Shown: positions 53,986-62,954 of the stretch, one piece after another
Numbering within the stretch: the first letter of the stretch is position 1
How the letters are laid out: each line of letters opens with the position of its first letter
Assembly (NCBI RefSeq): GCF_027487935.1
Contig: NZ_JAIYCP010000033.1
Span: forward strand, 62,001-126,000
DNA: 64,000 bases
Direction: 5' to 3'
Origin: Brevundimonas sp.
Lineage (GTDB): Bacteria; Pseudomonadota; Alphaproteobacteria; Caulobacterales; Caulobacteraceae
The notes under the pieces: generated by a model
What the model saw: only the letters and a program-made list of their open reading frames with translations
Database searches by the model: none
What the model was told of the DNA's origin: nothing
Made by a program: the position numbers and the translations under genes

Positions 53986-54133
53986 TTCAAGGGTCCTGGG
54001 AGACGATCGGATGCCCCTCCCGATGACAGGGACGAGCGGAAGGCGCGCTGATAGAGGATGGGGCGTGCGGGGTCAAGGCGGGGTGGAGACGCGAAGTACG
54101 GACATCACATTGAAATTGCTGATCTATCCAATA

Positions 54134-54151
54134 GCGGTATTAAAATACCGC
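54134..54151. repeat. AT-rich hairpin in the rplM/ridA intergenic region
   Basis: Perfect seven-base stem GCGGTAT/ATACCGC with loop TAAA, in a 55-bp patch (54100-54155) with much lower GC than anything around it. It might be a promoter or protein-binding region for rplM; no clear -35/-10 pair was assigned. Confidence 0.55.
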
Positions 54152-54158
54152 ATATTTC

Positions 54159-54328
54159 CGTCTCCTCCCCGTCGGCAGGGCCGATGGGGAGGGGGACCGC
54201 CGCGCCCCGGCGCGGGGGTGGAGGGGCAGACGCAGAGGGCACGGTCCCGCACCCCTCCACCATCCTTCGCCTCTGCGAGGCTTCGGATGGTCCCCCTCCC
54301 CATTCGCTACGCGAACAGGGAGGAGACG
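54159..54328. repeat. 170-bp imperfect inverted-repeat element
   Basis: Arms at 54159-54198 and 54289-54328 match in inverted orientation at the outside (CGTCTCCTCCC) and inside (ATGGGGAGGGGGACC), differing in the middle where each arm holds its own small hairpin. A second nested pair, GGGTGGAGGGG and CCCCTCCACC, lies inside. No gene. It occupies most of the gap 53986-54422, which otherwise has nothing I can support. Confidence 0.8.
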
Positions 54329-54422
54329 ATACGCGCAGTCTGCCCCACCTCTGCGTCAAAGCGGCGATGACTCACGCCCCGACCCGCGCTAAACCGCCGC
54401 CGAACCTTCAGGAGCCCCGCCC

Positions 54423-54881
54423 ATGACCGTCGCCGCCCGCCTCGCCGAACTCGGCATCTCCCTGCCGGAACCCGCCAAGGCGGTGGCCAACTATGTGCCC
54501 TTCGTCCAGACCGGCAATCTGGTCCACATCTCGGGCCAGCTGTCGAACGACGCCGCCGGCGGCATCAAGGGCACGGTCGGCGCCGACGTCTCGCCGGAAC
54601 AGGCCAAGGACGGTGCCCGTATGTGCGGCGTCAACCTGCTGGCCCAGATCTCGGCCGCCTGCGACGGCGACCTCGAGCGTGTCGTCCGCGTCGTCAAACT
54701 GGGCGGCTTCGTCCAGGCCGCCGGCGATTTCGAGGCCATCCCGGCCGTCATCAACGGCTGCTCCGACCTGATGGTCGAGGTGTTCGGCGACAAGGGCCGC
54801 CACGCCCGCTCCGCCGTCGGCGTCTACAAACTCCCCCTCGGCTTCGCCGTCGAGGTCGATGCCATCGTCGAGGTGCGGTGA
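54423..54881 (+). CDS. RidA family protein (YjgF/YER057c/UK114)
   Basis: 152 residues. This longer RidA-like group hydrolyses reactive enamine/imine intermediates or has related functions. Typical text: AARLAELGISLPEPAKAVAN, YVPFVQTGNLVHISGQLSND, GARMCGVNLLAQISAACDGD and LMVEVFGDKGRHARSAVGV. The Arg of HARSAVGV corresponds to the catalytic Arg of RidA. No pyridoxal enzyme is adjacent. GGAGC lies shortly before ATG 54423. Confidence 0.92.
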   Translation: MTVAARLAELGISLPEPAKAVANYVPFVQTGNLVHISGQLSNDAAGGIKGTVGADVSPEQAKDGARMCGVNLLAQISAACDGDLERVVRVVKLGGFVQAAGDFEAIPAVINGCSDLMVEVFGDKGRHARSAVGVYKLPLGFAVEVDAIVEVR

Positions 54882-54938
54882 CGCAAACCGCTCATGCTTC
54901 CCGCGAAGCGGCTTCAATGCCCCGCCGGGGCTGGTTGG

Positions 54939-55043
54939 TTCACCACAACGGGCACGACGAATTCACAACGAACACAACGGTATCTGCACCTGGCTCCGGC
55001 CCCGTTGTGCTCGTCGTGATTACGTTGTGTTCGCTGTGATGAA
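54939..55043. repeat. Inverted repeat built from CACAACG units
   Basis: Arms at 54939-54980 and 55002-55043 match in inverted orientation at 33 of 42 positions. Each arm is made of CAC-x-ACG units spaced 9-11 bases apart (CACAACGGG, CACGACGAA, CACAACGAA, CACAACGG). Similarity continues outward to about 54914 and 55065 with a shared GCCCCGC block, so the outer right arm covers the start codon of the next gene. The interval 54882-55058 holds no other feature. Confidence 0.75.
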
Positions 55044-55058
55044 CCCGCTCCGCGGGGC

Positions 55059-56213
55059 ATGAGCATGGATTTCCGGATCCAGATCCACAACGCCGTCGCC
55101 GATATCGGCCGCGAGGCCTGGGACGCCTGCGCGTCTCCTTTCGGCGACCCTTTCCTCTCCTTCGACTTTCTCGACGCCTGCGAAGCCTCCGGCAGCGCCG
55201 TCCCGGAGCAGGGCTGGGCCGGCCGGCACCTGTCGCTGGTCGACGAGACCGGCCGTGTGCTCGGCGTCATGCCCCTCTGGCTCAAGGGCCACAGCCAGGG
55301 CGAATATGTCTTCGATCACAGCTGGGCCGACGCCTATCAGCGCGCCGGCGGCCGCTACTATCCGAAACTGCTGTCCGCCGTGCCCTTCACCCCGGTGACG
55401 GGCCCCCGCTTCCTCGCCCATCCCGACGCAGATGCCGCCCCGGTGCGTCAGGCCCTGCTGCAGGGCGCGATCGCCCTGACGGAGCAGCTCGGCGTCTCGT
55501 CCCTGCACGTCAACTTCCCCACTGAAGGCGACTGGACCGCCATGGGCGAGGCCGGGCTGCTGCTGCGGCAGGACATGCAGTTCGTCTGGCGCAATGACGG
55601 CTATGCGACCTTCGAGGACTTCCTCACCGCCCTGTCCGCCAACCGGCGCAAGACCATCCGCCGCGAACGCCGCGAGGCGCAGGCGGGCCTCGACATCAGG
55701 GTCCTGACCGGCTCCGACATCGCCGAAACCCACTGGGACGCCTTCTTCGCCTTCTACATGGACACCGGCGCGCGAAAATGGGGCCGGCCCTATCTGACGC
55801 GCGACTTCTTCAGCCGCATCGGCGCGACCATGGCCGACCGCATCGCCCTTGTCATGGCCTTCCGCGACGGCGTGGCGATCGCCGGGGCCCTGAATCTGAT
55901 CGGCCGCGACGCCCTCTATGGCCGCCAGTGGGGCGCGCTGGAGGAGGTCCCCTTCCTCCATTTCGAGCTCTGCTACTACCAGGCCATCGACCTCGCCATT
56001 TCGCGCGGCCTGTCGCGCGTCGAGGCGGGGGCGCAAGGGCAGCACAAGATCGCCCGCGGCTACCTGCCCTCCCCGGTCTATTCCGCCCATTTCATCGCCG
56101 ACCCGGCCCTGCGCGCGCCTGTGGCTCGTTATCTGGACGGCGAACGCCCGGCCGTCGCGGCCGAGATCGACGCCATCACTGCCGAGCTGTCGCCCTTCCG
56201 GAGGCCGGACTGA
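55059..56213 (+). CDS. FemAB/GNAT-like protein (DUF482, peptidogalycan family)
   Basis: 384 residues. A double GNAT/FemAB-like fold: early block FGDPFLSFDFLDACEASGSA, VMPLWLKGHSQGEYVFDHSW, then AYQRAGGRYYPKLLSAVPFTP, a basic NRRKTIRRERREA helix, DIRVLTG, FYMDTGARKWGRPYLTRDFF, ALNLIGRDALYGRQWG and GAQGQHKIARGYLPSP. This is the DUF482 pattern, whose members probably transfer an acyl or aminoacyl group. ATG 55059 lies in a repeat arm; ATG 55065 is two codons on and equally possible. Substrate unknown. Confidence 0.88.
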   Translation: MSMDFRIQIHNAVADIGREAWDACASPFGDPFLSFDFLDACEASGSAVPEQGWAGRHLSLVDETGRVLGVMPLWLKGHSQGEYVFDHSWADAYQRAGGRYYPKLLSAVPFTPVTGPRFLAHPDADAAPVRQALLQGAIALTEQLGVSSLHVNFPTEGDWTAMGEAGLLLRQDMQFVWRNDGYATFEDFLTALSANRRKTIRRERREAQAGLDIRVLTGSDIAETHWDAFFAFYMDTGARKWGRPYLTRDFFSRIGATMADRIALVMAFRDGVAIAGALNLIGRDALYGRQWGALEEVPFLHFELCYYQAIDLAISRGLSRVEAGAQGQHKIARGYLPSPVYSAHFIADPALRAPVARYLDGERPAVAAEIDAITAELSPFRRPD

Positions 56214-56217
56214 CCGA

Positions 56218-56583
56218 TCAGTCGGCCGCCCGTCGCGCCGGGTCCTCGCCGATGAACCAGCCGGCGATCCAGCTGACGATACCGGTGACGATGGCCGCAC
56301 CGATCCCGGCCCACAGGCCGTCGACCACGAACCCGCCCAGCAGGCTGGCGACCAGACCGATCATCGCCGCATTCACCACCAGCAGAAACAGGCCGAAGGT
56401 GACGATGGTCAGCGGGAAGGTCACAAAGGTCAGGATCGGCCGCACCACAGCATTGGCGATCCCCAGCAACAGGGCCGCCGCCAGCAGCGAACCGCTGGAC
56501 AGGAAATCCACCCCGTCGACGACCCGCGACGCCAGCCAAAGGCCGAAACAGGTGACCAGAAACTGGACGATGAAACGAAGCAT
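56218..56583 (-). CDS. Phage holin family 4 protein (PF04020 type)
   Basis: 121-residue membrane protein with four hydrophobic helices (about 3-22, 30-50, 55-78 and 88-110). Marks of the family are GIANAVVRPILTFVTFPLTIVT (quoted in blocks) and VNAAMIGLVASLLGGF. Despite the name, such genes are common in bacterial chromosomes with no phage nearby, as here. Role in envelope unknown. Convergent with the DUF482 gene, four bases apart. Confidence 0.88.
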   Translation of the reverse strand: MLRFIVQFLVTCFGLWLASRVVDGVDFLSSGSLLAAALLLGIANAVVRPILTFVTFPLTIVTFGLFLLVVNAAMIGLVASLLGGFVVDGLWAGIGAAIVTGIVSWIAGWFIGEDPARRAAD

Positions 56584-56682
56584 GACAGTCTCCCAAATCG
56601 CGCCGCACGATAGCGCGAAACGGCGCGGCGGGCTCCCCCAATCCGACGCGACTTGCTACGGTCTCATCGATCCACGGAGCCC

Positions 56683-57123
56683 ATGATGAGCCTCGACGCG
56701 CCCTATGACCCCGAAAACATCTTCGCGAAGATCCTGCGCGGCGAGATCCCGTCCGTAAGGGTCTGGGAAGACGCGCATGTGCTGGCCTTCATGGACGTCT
56801 TCCCGCAGTCCGAGGGCCATGTCCTGGTCATATCGAAGACCTCGACCGCCCGGACCCTGCTGGAGATCGAGGCCGACGCCCTCGCCCGCCTGACCGCCGC
56901 CGTCCAGCGTACGTCACGGGCCGTCGAAAAAGCCCTGCGGCCGGACGGCTTCCAGATCATGCAGTTCAATGGCGCAGCCGGCGGCCAGACCGTCTTCCAC
57001 CTGCATTTCCACATCATCCCGCGCTGGAGCGACCGGCCGATGAAGGCGCACGGTCAGGGCGGGATGGCTGACGCCGCCGTCCTGCGCACGCTCGCAGACC
57101 GGATCGCCGCAGAACTCGACTGA
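56683..57123 (+). CDS. HIT family protein (histidine triad hydrolase)
   Basis: 146 residues. The histidine triad [10 protein letters not shown] near residue 107 acts in nucleotide phosphoramidate or dinucleotide hydrolysis. The [17 protein letters not shown] opening and [17 protein letters not shown] block are typical of the HINT group. ATG 56683 follows a weak GGAG; ATG 56686 is next to it. Its stop is four bases from the end of the convergent ABC exporter. Confidence 0.92.
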   Translation: MMSLDAPYDPENIFAKILRGEIPSVRVWEDAHVLAFMDVFPQSEGHVLVISKTSTARTLLEIEADALARLTAAVQRTSRAVEKALRPDGFQIMQFNGAAGGQTVFHLHFHIIPRWSDRPMKAHGQGGMADAAVLRTLADRIAAELD

Positions 57124-57127
57124 GCGC

Positions 57128-58978
57128 CTAATCGGCGCGGAACTGCAGCTCGGCCAGATGGGCATACAGGCCGCCCTGGGCCATCAGCGACTGGTGCGTG
57201 CCTTCCTGCACCACCCTGCCTTCCTCCATCACCACGATCCGGTCGGCCCGCAGCACCGTGGCCAGCCGGTGGGCGATGACGATGGTGGTCCGACCCTGCA
57301 TGGCCTGATCCAGCGCCGCCTGCACCAGTCGCTCATTCTCGGCATCCAGCGCGGAGGTCGCTTCGTCCAGCAGCAGGATCGGGGCGTCCCGGACCAGCGC
57401 CCGGGCGATGGCCATGCGCTGACGCTGACCGCCGGACAGGCTCTTGCCGCGCTCGCCCAGCGGCGTGTCGAACCCTTCCGGGAGGGCCTCGATAAAGCCC
57501 AGGGCCTGCGCCTCGTCGGCCGCAGCGCGAATCTCGCTGTCGCTGGCGCCTTCACGGCCGAAGCGGATGTTTTCATTGGCCGAGCCCGAGAACAGCGGTG
57601 CCTCCTGCGAGACCCAGGCGAAGCGGCCGCGTACCGCCACGGGATCCGCGGCGCGCACGTCCACACCGTCCACCGAGACGACGCCGGCCTGCGGATCATA
57701 GAAGCGCAGCAGCAGGCGGAAGACCGTGCTCTTGCCGGCCCCGGACGGCCCGACCAGGGCAATCGTCTCGCCCGGCCGCACGGTCAGCGAAAAGCCCTTC
57801 AGCGCCGGCAGGTCGGGGCGACCCGGATAGGCAAATTGGACCGCCGACATCGACACCTCACCGGTCGGCGGTTCAGGCAGGATGGTCGGTGTTTCCGGCG
57901 GGCGGATCGCCGCTTCCGCGCGCATCAGCTCATCGATCCGTTCCATGGCACCGGCGGCCTTCTGGACATCACCCCAGCTCTCGCCCAGCGCCCCGACCGC
58001 CCCGGCTGCGAACACAGAGAGCAGGACGAACTGCAGCAGGGCCCCCGGCGTCATCCGCCCGGCGATCACATCCTGCGCGCCCAGCCAAAGAACCAGGGTC
58101 ACGCCGCCGAACATCACCACGATGATCATGGCCGTCATCAGGGCCCGCGCCTTCATCCGCACCAGAGAGACGCCGAACGCGGCCTCAACCGCCGCGCCGA
58201 ACCGGGCGATGGCACTGCTCTCCCGCCCGAAGGCCTGCACCGTCTCGATGGCGTCCACGCTCTCGCCGGCGAACCCGACGGCATTGGCGAAACGGTCCTG
58301 GGAGGCCACCGTCAGCGTCCGCACCCTTCGCCCGAACAGGAAGATCGGCCCCAGCAGCACCGGCACCACCAGCAGCACCAGGCCGGTCAGTTTCGGGCTG
58401 ACAATGAACAGCAGCACGGTCCCGCCGATCAGCGTCAGAAAGTTGCGCAGGGCGAAGGAGACCGAGGTGGTCAGCAGGGTCTCGACCAGGGCGATATCCG
58501 TGGTCAGGCGCGAAAGAACCTCACCGGTCCGCATCGCGGCATAGAAGGCCGGGTCAAGCGTCAGTATGCGTCCGAACAGCCCCTTGCGCAGATCGGCGAT
58601 GACCCGCTCGCCGGTCTTGGTGACGAAATAATAGCGGACTGCGGTGGCGAACCCCAGGAACAGGGCATTGGCTCCCAGCAGCAGGAACCACAGGTTCAGC
58701 TGGGCCCCGTCGTTTTCGAAGCCGTTGTCGATGGCACCGCGCGCTGCCGCCGTCAGGGCCAGCGAGGCCGCAGTCGACAGGATCAGCCAGACCCCGGCCA
58801 TGGCTGCATGAGCCTTGTGCCGCATCGCATAGGGCACCAGTCGGCCCAGCGGCCGGACATCCCGGCGTCGCTCGCGTCGCGCCCCGGCCTCGCTCATCTG
58901 CTCGGCCAGCTGGGCCCCGGCACCCGGCCGTCCCCTGATGTCAGCGGCGGTGTCGGCGTGGGGAGTTGCATCTGTCAT
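57128..58978 (-). CDS. MsbA-like ABC exporter (fused permease and ATPase)
   Basis: 616 residues: a hydrophilic N-terminal 45, six transmembrane helices to about residue 350, then an ATPase with Walker [11 protein letters not shown]-loop VSQEAPLF, signature [16 protein letters not shown], Walker [13 protein letters not shown] and H-loop IAHRLAT. It belongs to the MsbA-related subgroup (BmrA-like) of drug and lipid exporters. Lipid A flipping is a possibility but canonical MsbA is usually elsewhere. Substrate unknown. Confidence 0.88.
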   Translation of the reverse strand: MTDATPHADTAADIRGRPGAGAQLAEQMSEAGARRERRRDVRPLGRLVPYAMRHKAHAAMAGVWLILSTAASLALTAAARGAIDNGFENDGAQLNLWFLLLGANALFLGFATAVRYYFVTKTGERVIADLRKGLFGRILTLDPAFYAAMRTGEVLSRLTTDIALVETLLTTSVSFALRNFLTLIGGTVLLFIVSPKLTGLVLLVVPVLLGPIFLFGRRVRTLTVASQDRFANAVGFAGESVDAIETVQAFGRESSAIARFGAAVEAAFGVSLVRMKARALMTAMIIVVMFGGVTLVLWLGAQDVIAGRMTPGALLQFVLLSVFAAGAVGALGESWGDVQKAAGAMERIDELMRAEAAIRPPETPTILPEPPTGEVSMSAVQFAYPGRPDLPALKGFSLTVRPGETIALVGPSGAGKSTVFRLLLRFYDPQAGVVSVDGVDVRAADPVAVRGRFAWVSQEAPLFSGSANENIRFGREGASDSEIRAAADEAQALGFIEALPEGFDTPLGERGKSLSGGQRQRMAIARALVRDAPILLLDEATSALDAENERLVQAALDQAMQGRTTIVIAHRLATVLRADRIVVMEEGRVVQEGTHQSLMAQGGLYAHLAELQFRAD

Positions 58979-59030
58979 GACGCGCGCCTCTTGCCCCGGA
59001 ACGGGCCCCGGTGTAAACGCCGCCGCTCAT

Positions 59031-59050
59031 TCCCGCCCCAGATGGCGGGA
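59031..59050 (+). promoter_or_regulatory. Hairpin with T-rich tail in the rpmE leader
   Basis: Seven-base stem TCCCGCC/GGCGGGA with a six-base loop, followed on the plus strand by TTTCTCATTTT. It lies 60 bases before rpmE and could be an attenuator, an L31 autoregulatory site, or a weak terminator of leftward-overlapping transcription. Sequence alone does not decide. Confidence 0.5.
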
Positions 59051-59110
59051 TTTCTCATTTTCGCGCTCCGACGGTCGGCATCGTCATCGCGCAGAGACCG
59101 GACCAGGACC

Positions 59111-59335
59111 ATGAAGGCGGATACCCACCCCGACTACCACTTCATCACCGTCACGATGACCGATGGTACGAGCTACCAGACGCGCTCGACCTACCAGAAG
59201 GAAGGTGCCGTCCTGAACCTGGACATCGACCCGCTGACCCACCCGGCCTGGACGGGCGGCAACGCCCATCTGATGGACCGCGGCGGCCGCGTTTCGCGCT
59301 TCAACAACAAATTCGCCGGCTTCATCAAGAAGTAG
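59111..59335 (+). CDS. rpmE: 50S ribosomal protein L31 (bL31, zinc-free form)
   Basis: 74 residues. The family text is clear: [44 protein letters not shown] (quoted in blocks) and [12 protein letters not shown]. The zinc-binding C-x2-C pair of the canonical form is absent, so this is a C-minus type that does not need zinc. A strong terminator lies 53 bases after the stop; a hairpin sits in the leader. Confidence 0.96.
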   Translation: MKADTHPDYHFITVTMTDGTSYQTRSTYQKEGAVLNLDIDPLTHPAWTGGNAHLMDRGGRVSRFNNKFAGFIKK

Positions 59336-59388
59336 GTCTGACCTCGCGGGCCGGGCTTTCGGGCCACACCCTGCGGCAAGACGTCCTC

Positions 59389-59424
59389 AAAGGCGTCGGT
59401 CTCCGGACCGACGCCTTTCTGTTT
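59389..59424 (+). terminator. Rho-independent terminator downstream of rpmE
   Basis: Perfect 13-bp stem (59389-59401 with 59406-59418), sequence AAAGGCGTCGGTC and its complement, closing a TCCG loop and followed by CTGTTT. Because the stem begins with AAA and ends with TTT, it can work on both strands. Confidence 0.92.
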
Positions 59425-59510
59425 GCCTGGAACGCCGATAACATGCCGGCGTTGGCTTCGGGGGCGTGGACGTGGGGTCCCGTGTCGAAGCGGGCAAAGA
59501 GATCCTGACG

Positions 59511-61067
59511 ATGAATCGACGGCAACTGGGACTTGGCGCGGCCGTGTCGGCCTTGGTGTCCGCCATCGGATTCGCGGCCCGGGCCCAGACCCGTGATTCA
59601 GGTGCCGTCGCCTTCTACAACAGTTTCAACGATCAGCTGGATCGCCTGCCCGCAACGCTCCAGCCCGATGTCAGGGCCTTCTATGAGTTGAACGGCTGGC
59701 GCCCGGTCTGGACGCCCGAGCGCCTGCGCATGCTCCAGGCCGCCGCCGGCCGCGCCGAACGCCATGGTCTGTCACAGGGCGACTATTTCGACTTCGCGGC
59801 CCTCGCCGCAGTGCCCGACGCGGCCGATATGCGGACCACAGCCGCAGCCATCGCCTATGGCCGCGTTCTCGCCGAAGGCCGGGTTCGCCCCGAGACCGTC
59901 GAGGACCTCTGGGAGATGCAGAAGAACCGCGTCGATCTGCCAGTCGGGCTGAACGACGCGCTCGCCGGGAACCGCCTGCTCGACTGGTTCGAAGGACTGG
60001 CACCGACCGACATCGGCTATTCCAACCTCTCCGCCGGCTATGTCCGTTATCGCAAACTGATCCGTGAGGGCGGCTGGCCGGTCTTCCGCCAGGGGCCAAC
60101 CATCGAGCCGGGGATGAGCGATGTCCGCATTCCGGCCCTGATCCAGCGACTGGTCGCCGAGGGGGACCTGTCCGCCGCCGACGGTGCGCGCCTGACCGCC
60201 CAGGGCATCGTCTACGGTCCCGAGCTGCAGGCTGCAGTCCGTGGATTCCAGGCCCGCCACGGCCTCCTGGCAGACGGCCGGATCGGCACCGGCAGCCAGC
60301 GTTCGCTCTCGGCCTCGGCAGAAGACCGGGCCCGCCAGATCGCCCTCAACCTCGAACGCCGCCGCTGGCTGAAGCGCGAGGTGTCTCCCGAGCGGATCGA
60401 GGTCAACACCGCGGCCGCCATCATGGTCTACTGGAAGGACGGCCGCCCGGTTCACTCCAACCGTGTCGTCTGCGGCGCCCCGTCGACCCAGACGCCCAGT
60501 CTCGAGAAGCCGTTCGCCTCCGTCGTGGCCAATCCGCCCTGGTATGTGCCCGCATCGATCGCCCGCACCGAGATCCTGCCGCGCGGCCCCGCCTATCTGG
60601 CCAGCCAGAACATGTACATCCAGAACGGCACGGTCATTCAGCGCGCCGGCCCCACCGCTGCCCTCGGCTATGTGAAGTTCGAGCTGCGGGACAGCTACGC
60701 CATCTTCCTGCACGACACCCCGTCCAAGGCGGCCTTCAACCTGGCCATGCGCCAACGCAGCCATGGCTGCGTCCGGGTTCAGGACGCCGTCGAGTTCGCC
60801 CGCCTGCTTCTGTCGCCCGATCCGACCCTGCTGGCCCAGTTCGACACCGCCCAGGACACGCGTCAGACCCGACGCATATCGACGGGCCGCGAGATCAGCG
60901 TCCGCCTGCTGTACTGGACCGCCTTCGTCGACGGCCAGGGCCGCGTCGCCTTCCGTGAGGATGTCTATGAGCGGGACGCCAGACTCGCCGAAGCCCTCGG
61001 CATCGCCATCAGCCTGCCGCGACCGGTCAATGACGGGGCGCGGGTGGCGAACGACGTCGGGCCGTAG
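59511..61067 (+). CDS. L,D-transpeptidase (YkuD domain) with peptidoglycan-binding domain
   Basis: 518 residues from ATG 59511, with an Ala-rich Tat-like signal (MNRRQLGLGAAVSALVSAIG) cut near FAARAQ. A scaffold domain with FYELNGWRPVWTPERL (YcbB/LdtD type), a peptidoglycan-binding segment YGPELQAAVRGFQARHGLLAD, and a catalytic domain with HDTPSKAAFNLAMRQRSHGCVR (in part), active Cys420. Makes 3-3 crosslinks in the cell wall or links lipoprotein. The longer upstream frame has no coding support. Confidence 0.92.
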   Translation: MNRRQLGLGAAVSALVSAIGFAARAQTRDSGAVAFYNSFNDQLDRLPATLQPDVRAFYELNGWRPVWTPERLRMLQAAAGRAERHGLSQGDYFDFAALAAVPDAADMRTTAAAIAYGRVLAEGRVRPETVEDLWEMQKNRVDLPVGLNDALAGNRLLDWFEGLAPTDIGYSNLSAGYVRYRKLIREGGWPVFRQGPTIEPGMSDVRIPALIQRLVAEGDLSAADGARLTAQGIVYGPELQAAVRGFQARHGLLADGRIGTGSQRSLSASAEDRARQIALNLERRRWLKREVSPERIEVNTAAAIMVYWKDGRPVHSNRVVCGAPSTQTPSLEKPFASVVANPPWYVPASIARTEILPRGPAYLASQNMYIQNGTVIQRAGPTAALGYVKFELRDSYAIFLHDTPSKAAFNLAMRQRSHGCVRVQDAVEFARLLLSPDPTLLAQFDTAQDTRQTRRISTGREISVRLLYWTAFVDGQGRVAFREDVYERDARLAEALGIAISLPRPVNDGARVANDVGP

Positions 61068-61070
61068 GGC

Positions 61071-61586
61071 CTAGATCCGGAAAGCCGCCGTCAGCCGATC
61101 CAGCTGGCTCCGCACCGGATTGACCGCGTCCTCTTCCGTCACATCCAGATACATGCGGCGGTCCAGATGCAGGACCCGGTCATACAGCTTCTCGGTACGG
61201 ACCAGGTATTCGACCAGGGCGATCGGCAACTCCGGGTGGCTCGCTTCGGTCGCCGTCGTGCGGTCGGCAAGGCGATAGCGTGAATCGCAGGCGCCTTCGG
61301 CCGTCATGTCGCCCTCACGCACGGCCCGCTGCACCAGCAGCCACGAGGCGATCTGCATCAGCCGCGTGGTGAGTTTCATGCTCTCGCCTGCGTAAAGCAG
61401 CGCGGTGGAACGCGACAACAGCTTGGATTCCCGGCGACCGTCACCGTCGAGATAGGAGGCCGTCTCTTCAACCAGCTCCATCCCTTCCTGGAAGGTGCGG
61501 TCGAACAGTTCCGAACGCGCAAAATCGTCCACGACCGCAGCACGGCTGCGGCCTGTTGGCGAAAGCGGGGTGGCGTCAACAGACAT
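61071..61586 (-). CDS. DUF1465 family protein
   Basis: 171 residues. All-helical protein family restricted to alphaproteobacteria; role not established to my knowledge. Family blocks: ARSELFDRTFQEGMELVEET, YLDGDGRRESKLLSRSTAL, SMKLTTRLMQIASWLLVQRA and ASHPELPIALVEYLVRTEKL. Two starts are possible, GTG 61604 and ATG 61586; the latter is used. It sits convergent to the L,D-transpeptidase gene, three bases apart, and is preceded by DUF1192 on the same strand. Confidence 0.85.
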   Translation of the reverse strand: MSVDATPLSPTGRSRAAVVDDFARSELFDRTFQEGMELVEETASYLDGDGRRESKLLSRSTALLYAGESMKLTTRLMQIASWLLVQRAVREGDMTAEGACDSRYRLADRTTATEASHPELPIALVEYLVRTEKLYDRVLHLDRRMYLDVTEEDAVNPVRSQLDRLTAAFRI

Positions 61587-61693
61587 GGATTCAACCAGAC
61601 TCACGGGACAGGCGTATCCCTATCACGACCGGCACGGCATGGCGCGGACCGTCCACGGTGTGCAACGGCCATGCCACACGCCGGCCGACAGGG

Positions 61694-61897
61694 TTAAGAG
61701 CGGAAATTGAACATGGCATCAGCCGCATTGCGTTGCGAAGACTTGCCCTCGATGGCGGCCCGGGAGCGCTCAATCTCGGCCTGCAGCCCGGCGATCCGTT
61801 GCTGCAGGTCCTCGACGGAATAACCGTCCAGGTCCTCGCGCGTCAGGGCCACCAAAGGTGCGCCGCGCGCCGCACGGGGCTCCAGATCCTCGAACAT
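61694..61897 (-). CDS. DUF1192 family protein
   Basis: 67-residue protein with a coiled-coil, MFEDLEPRAARGAPLVALTR followed by YSVEDLQQRIAGLQAEIERS. The family is alphaproteobacterial and lies beside DUF1465 and quinone oxidoreductase genes in many genomes. GGAGG lies six bases upstream of ATG 61897. Function not established. Confidence 0.88.
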   Translation of the reverse strand: MFEDLEPRAARGAPLVALTREDLDGYSVEDLQQRIAGLQAEIERSRAAIEGKSSQRNAADAMFNFRS

Positions 61898-61979
61898 CAC
61901 AGCCTCCTCGTGGTCATTCGTCACGCAACGCCCTATTTCAACGCCCGGATACGGACGATTGCAAGAACGGGACAGGCGA

Positions 61980-62951
61980 ATGCGCATAGTCGAGATCACC
62001 GGCGGTTCCGGTCCGGCCGGCGCACTGGTTCCGGGCGAACGCCCCGATCCGGTCGCCGGTCCGGGCCAGATCCGCATCCGCGTGCACGCAGCCGGGGTCA
62101 ACCGGCCTGACATCCTGCAGCGCATGGGCTTCTATCCGGCACCGGCGGGTGCGTCGGACATCCTGGGACTGGAGGTCGCCGGCGAGGTCGATCAACTCGG
62201 CGACGGCGTAAGCCGCTGGAAGGTCGGAGACCGCGTCTGTGCGCTTCTGGGCGGGGGCGGCTATGCGGAATTCGCCCTGGTGGATGCCCGCCACGCCCTG
62301 CCCCTGCCCTCCGACCTTGATTTCATCGCGGCGGCGGGGCTGCCCGAAACGCTCTGCACCGTCTTTGCCAATGTCTTTGAATCCGGCTCACTGAAGGCGG
62401 GGGAAACCCTGCTCATCCACGGTGCCACCAGCGGTATCGGGGTCACTGCGATACAGATGGCAAGGGCGGCCGGCGCCAGGGTCATCGCCACCTCCCGGGG
62501 GGCCGCCAAGGCCGGGGCGGCACGCCGTCTCGGCGCCGACCTCAGCCTCGACGCCACCGCAGATGACATGGAGGCGGCGATCCGGACGTTCGGGGGCGCG
62601 GACGTCGTCCTGGACATGGTCGGGGCCGACTATGCCGTTCTTAACCAGGCCACCCTGAACCCCTTCGGCCGCTGGGTAGTCATCGCCACCCAGTCAGGTG
62701 CCCTGGCCCAGGTCGACCTGGCAAGGCTGATGATGAAACGGATCATCCTGACCGGCTCCACCCTTCGCCCCCGGTCGGCTGACGAAAAGGCCAGACTGAT
62801 CGCTGCGGTCGAAGCCACGGCCTGGCCATGGGTTGCGTCCGGCGCGGTCCGGCCGCCGGTTGAGGCGACCTTTCCGCTCGATCAGGCATCGGCCGCCCAC
62901 CTCCGGCTGGAGGCGGGCGGCCATGTCGGCAAGATCGTGCTGACGGTCTGA
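61980..62951 (+). CDS. NAD(P)H-quinone oxidoreductase (PIG3/TP53I3-like)
   Basis: 323 residues of the zinc-free medium-chain dehydrogenase group. Text: MRIVEITGGSGPAGALVPGE, VHAAGVNRPDILQRMGFYP, LGLEVAGEVDQLG, GGYAEFALVDA, LPETLCTVFANVF, then the NADP site LIHGATSGIGVTAIQMARAAGA (quoted in part). Such enzymes reduce quinones one electron at a time or protect from oxidative stress. Divergent from DUF1192 with 82 bases between. Confidence 0.92.
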   Translation: MRIVEITGGSGPAGALVPGERPDPVAGPGQIRIRVHAAGVNRPDILQRMGFYPAPAGASDILGLEVAGEVDQLGDGVSRWKVGDRVCALLGGGGYAEFALVDARHALPLPSDLDFIAAAGLPETLCTVFANVFESGSLKAGETLLIHGATSGIGVTAIQMARAAGARVIATSRGAAKAGAARRLGADLSLDATADDMEAAIRTFGGADVVLDMVGADYAVLNQATLNPFGRWVVIATQSGALAQVDLARLMMKRIILTGSTLRPRSADEKARLIAAVEATAWPWVASGAVRPPVEATFPLDQASAAHLRLEAGGHVGKIVLTV

Positions 62952-62954
62952 GAC

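Noticed and set aside
56218..56583. Holin family name suggests a prophage.
   Set aside because: The family is widespread in chromosomes and no other phage gene is present.
57158..59335. Plus-strand frame of 725 codons ending at the rpmE stop.
   Set aside because: Only its last 74 codons are real, as L31; the rest is antisense to the ABC exporter.
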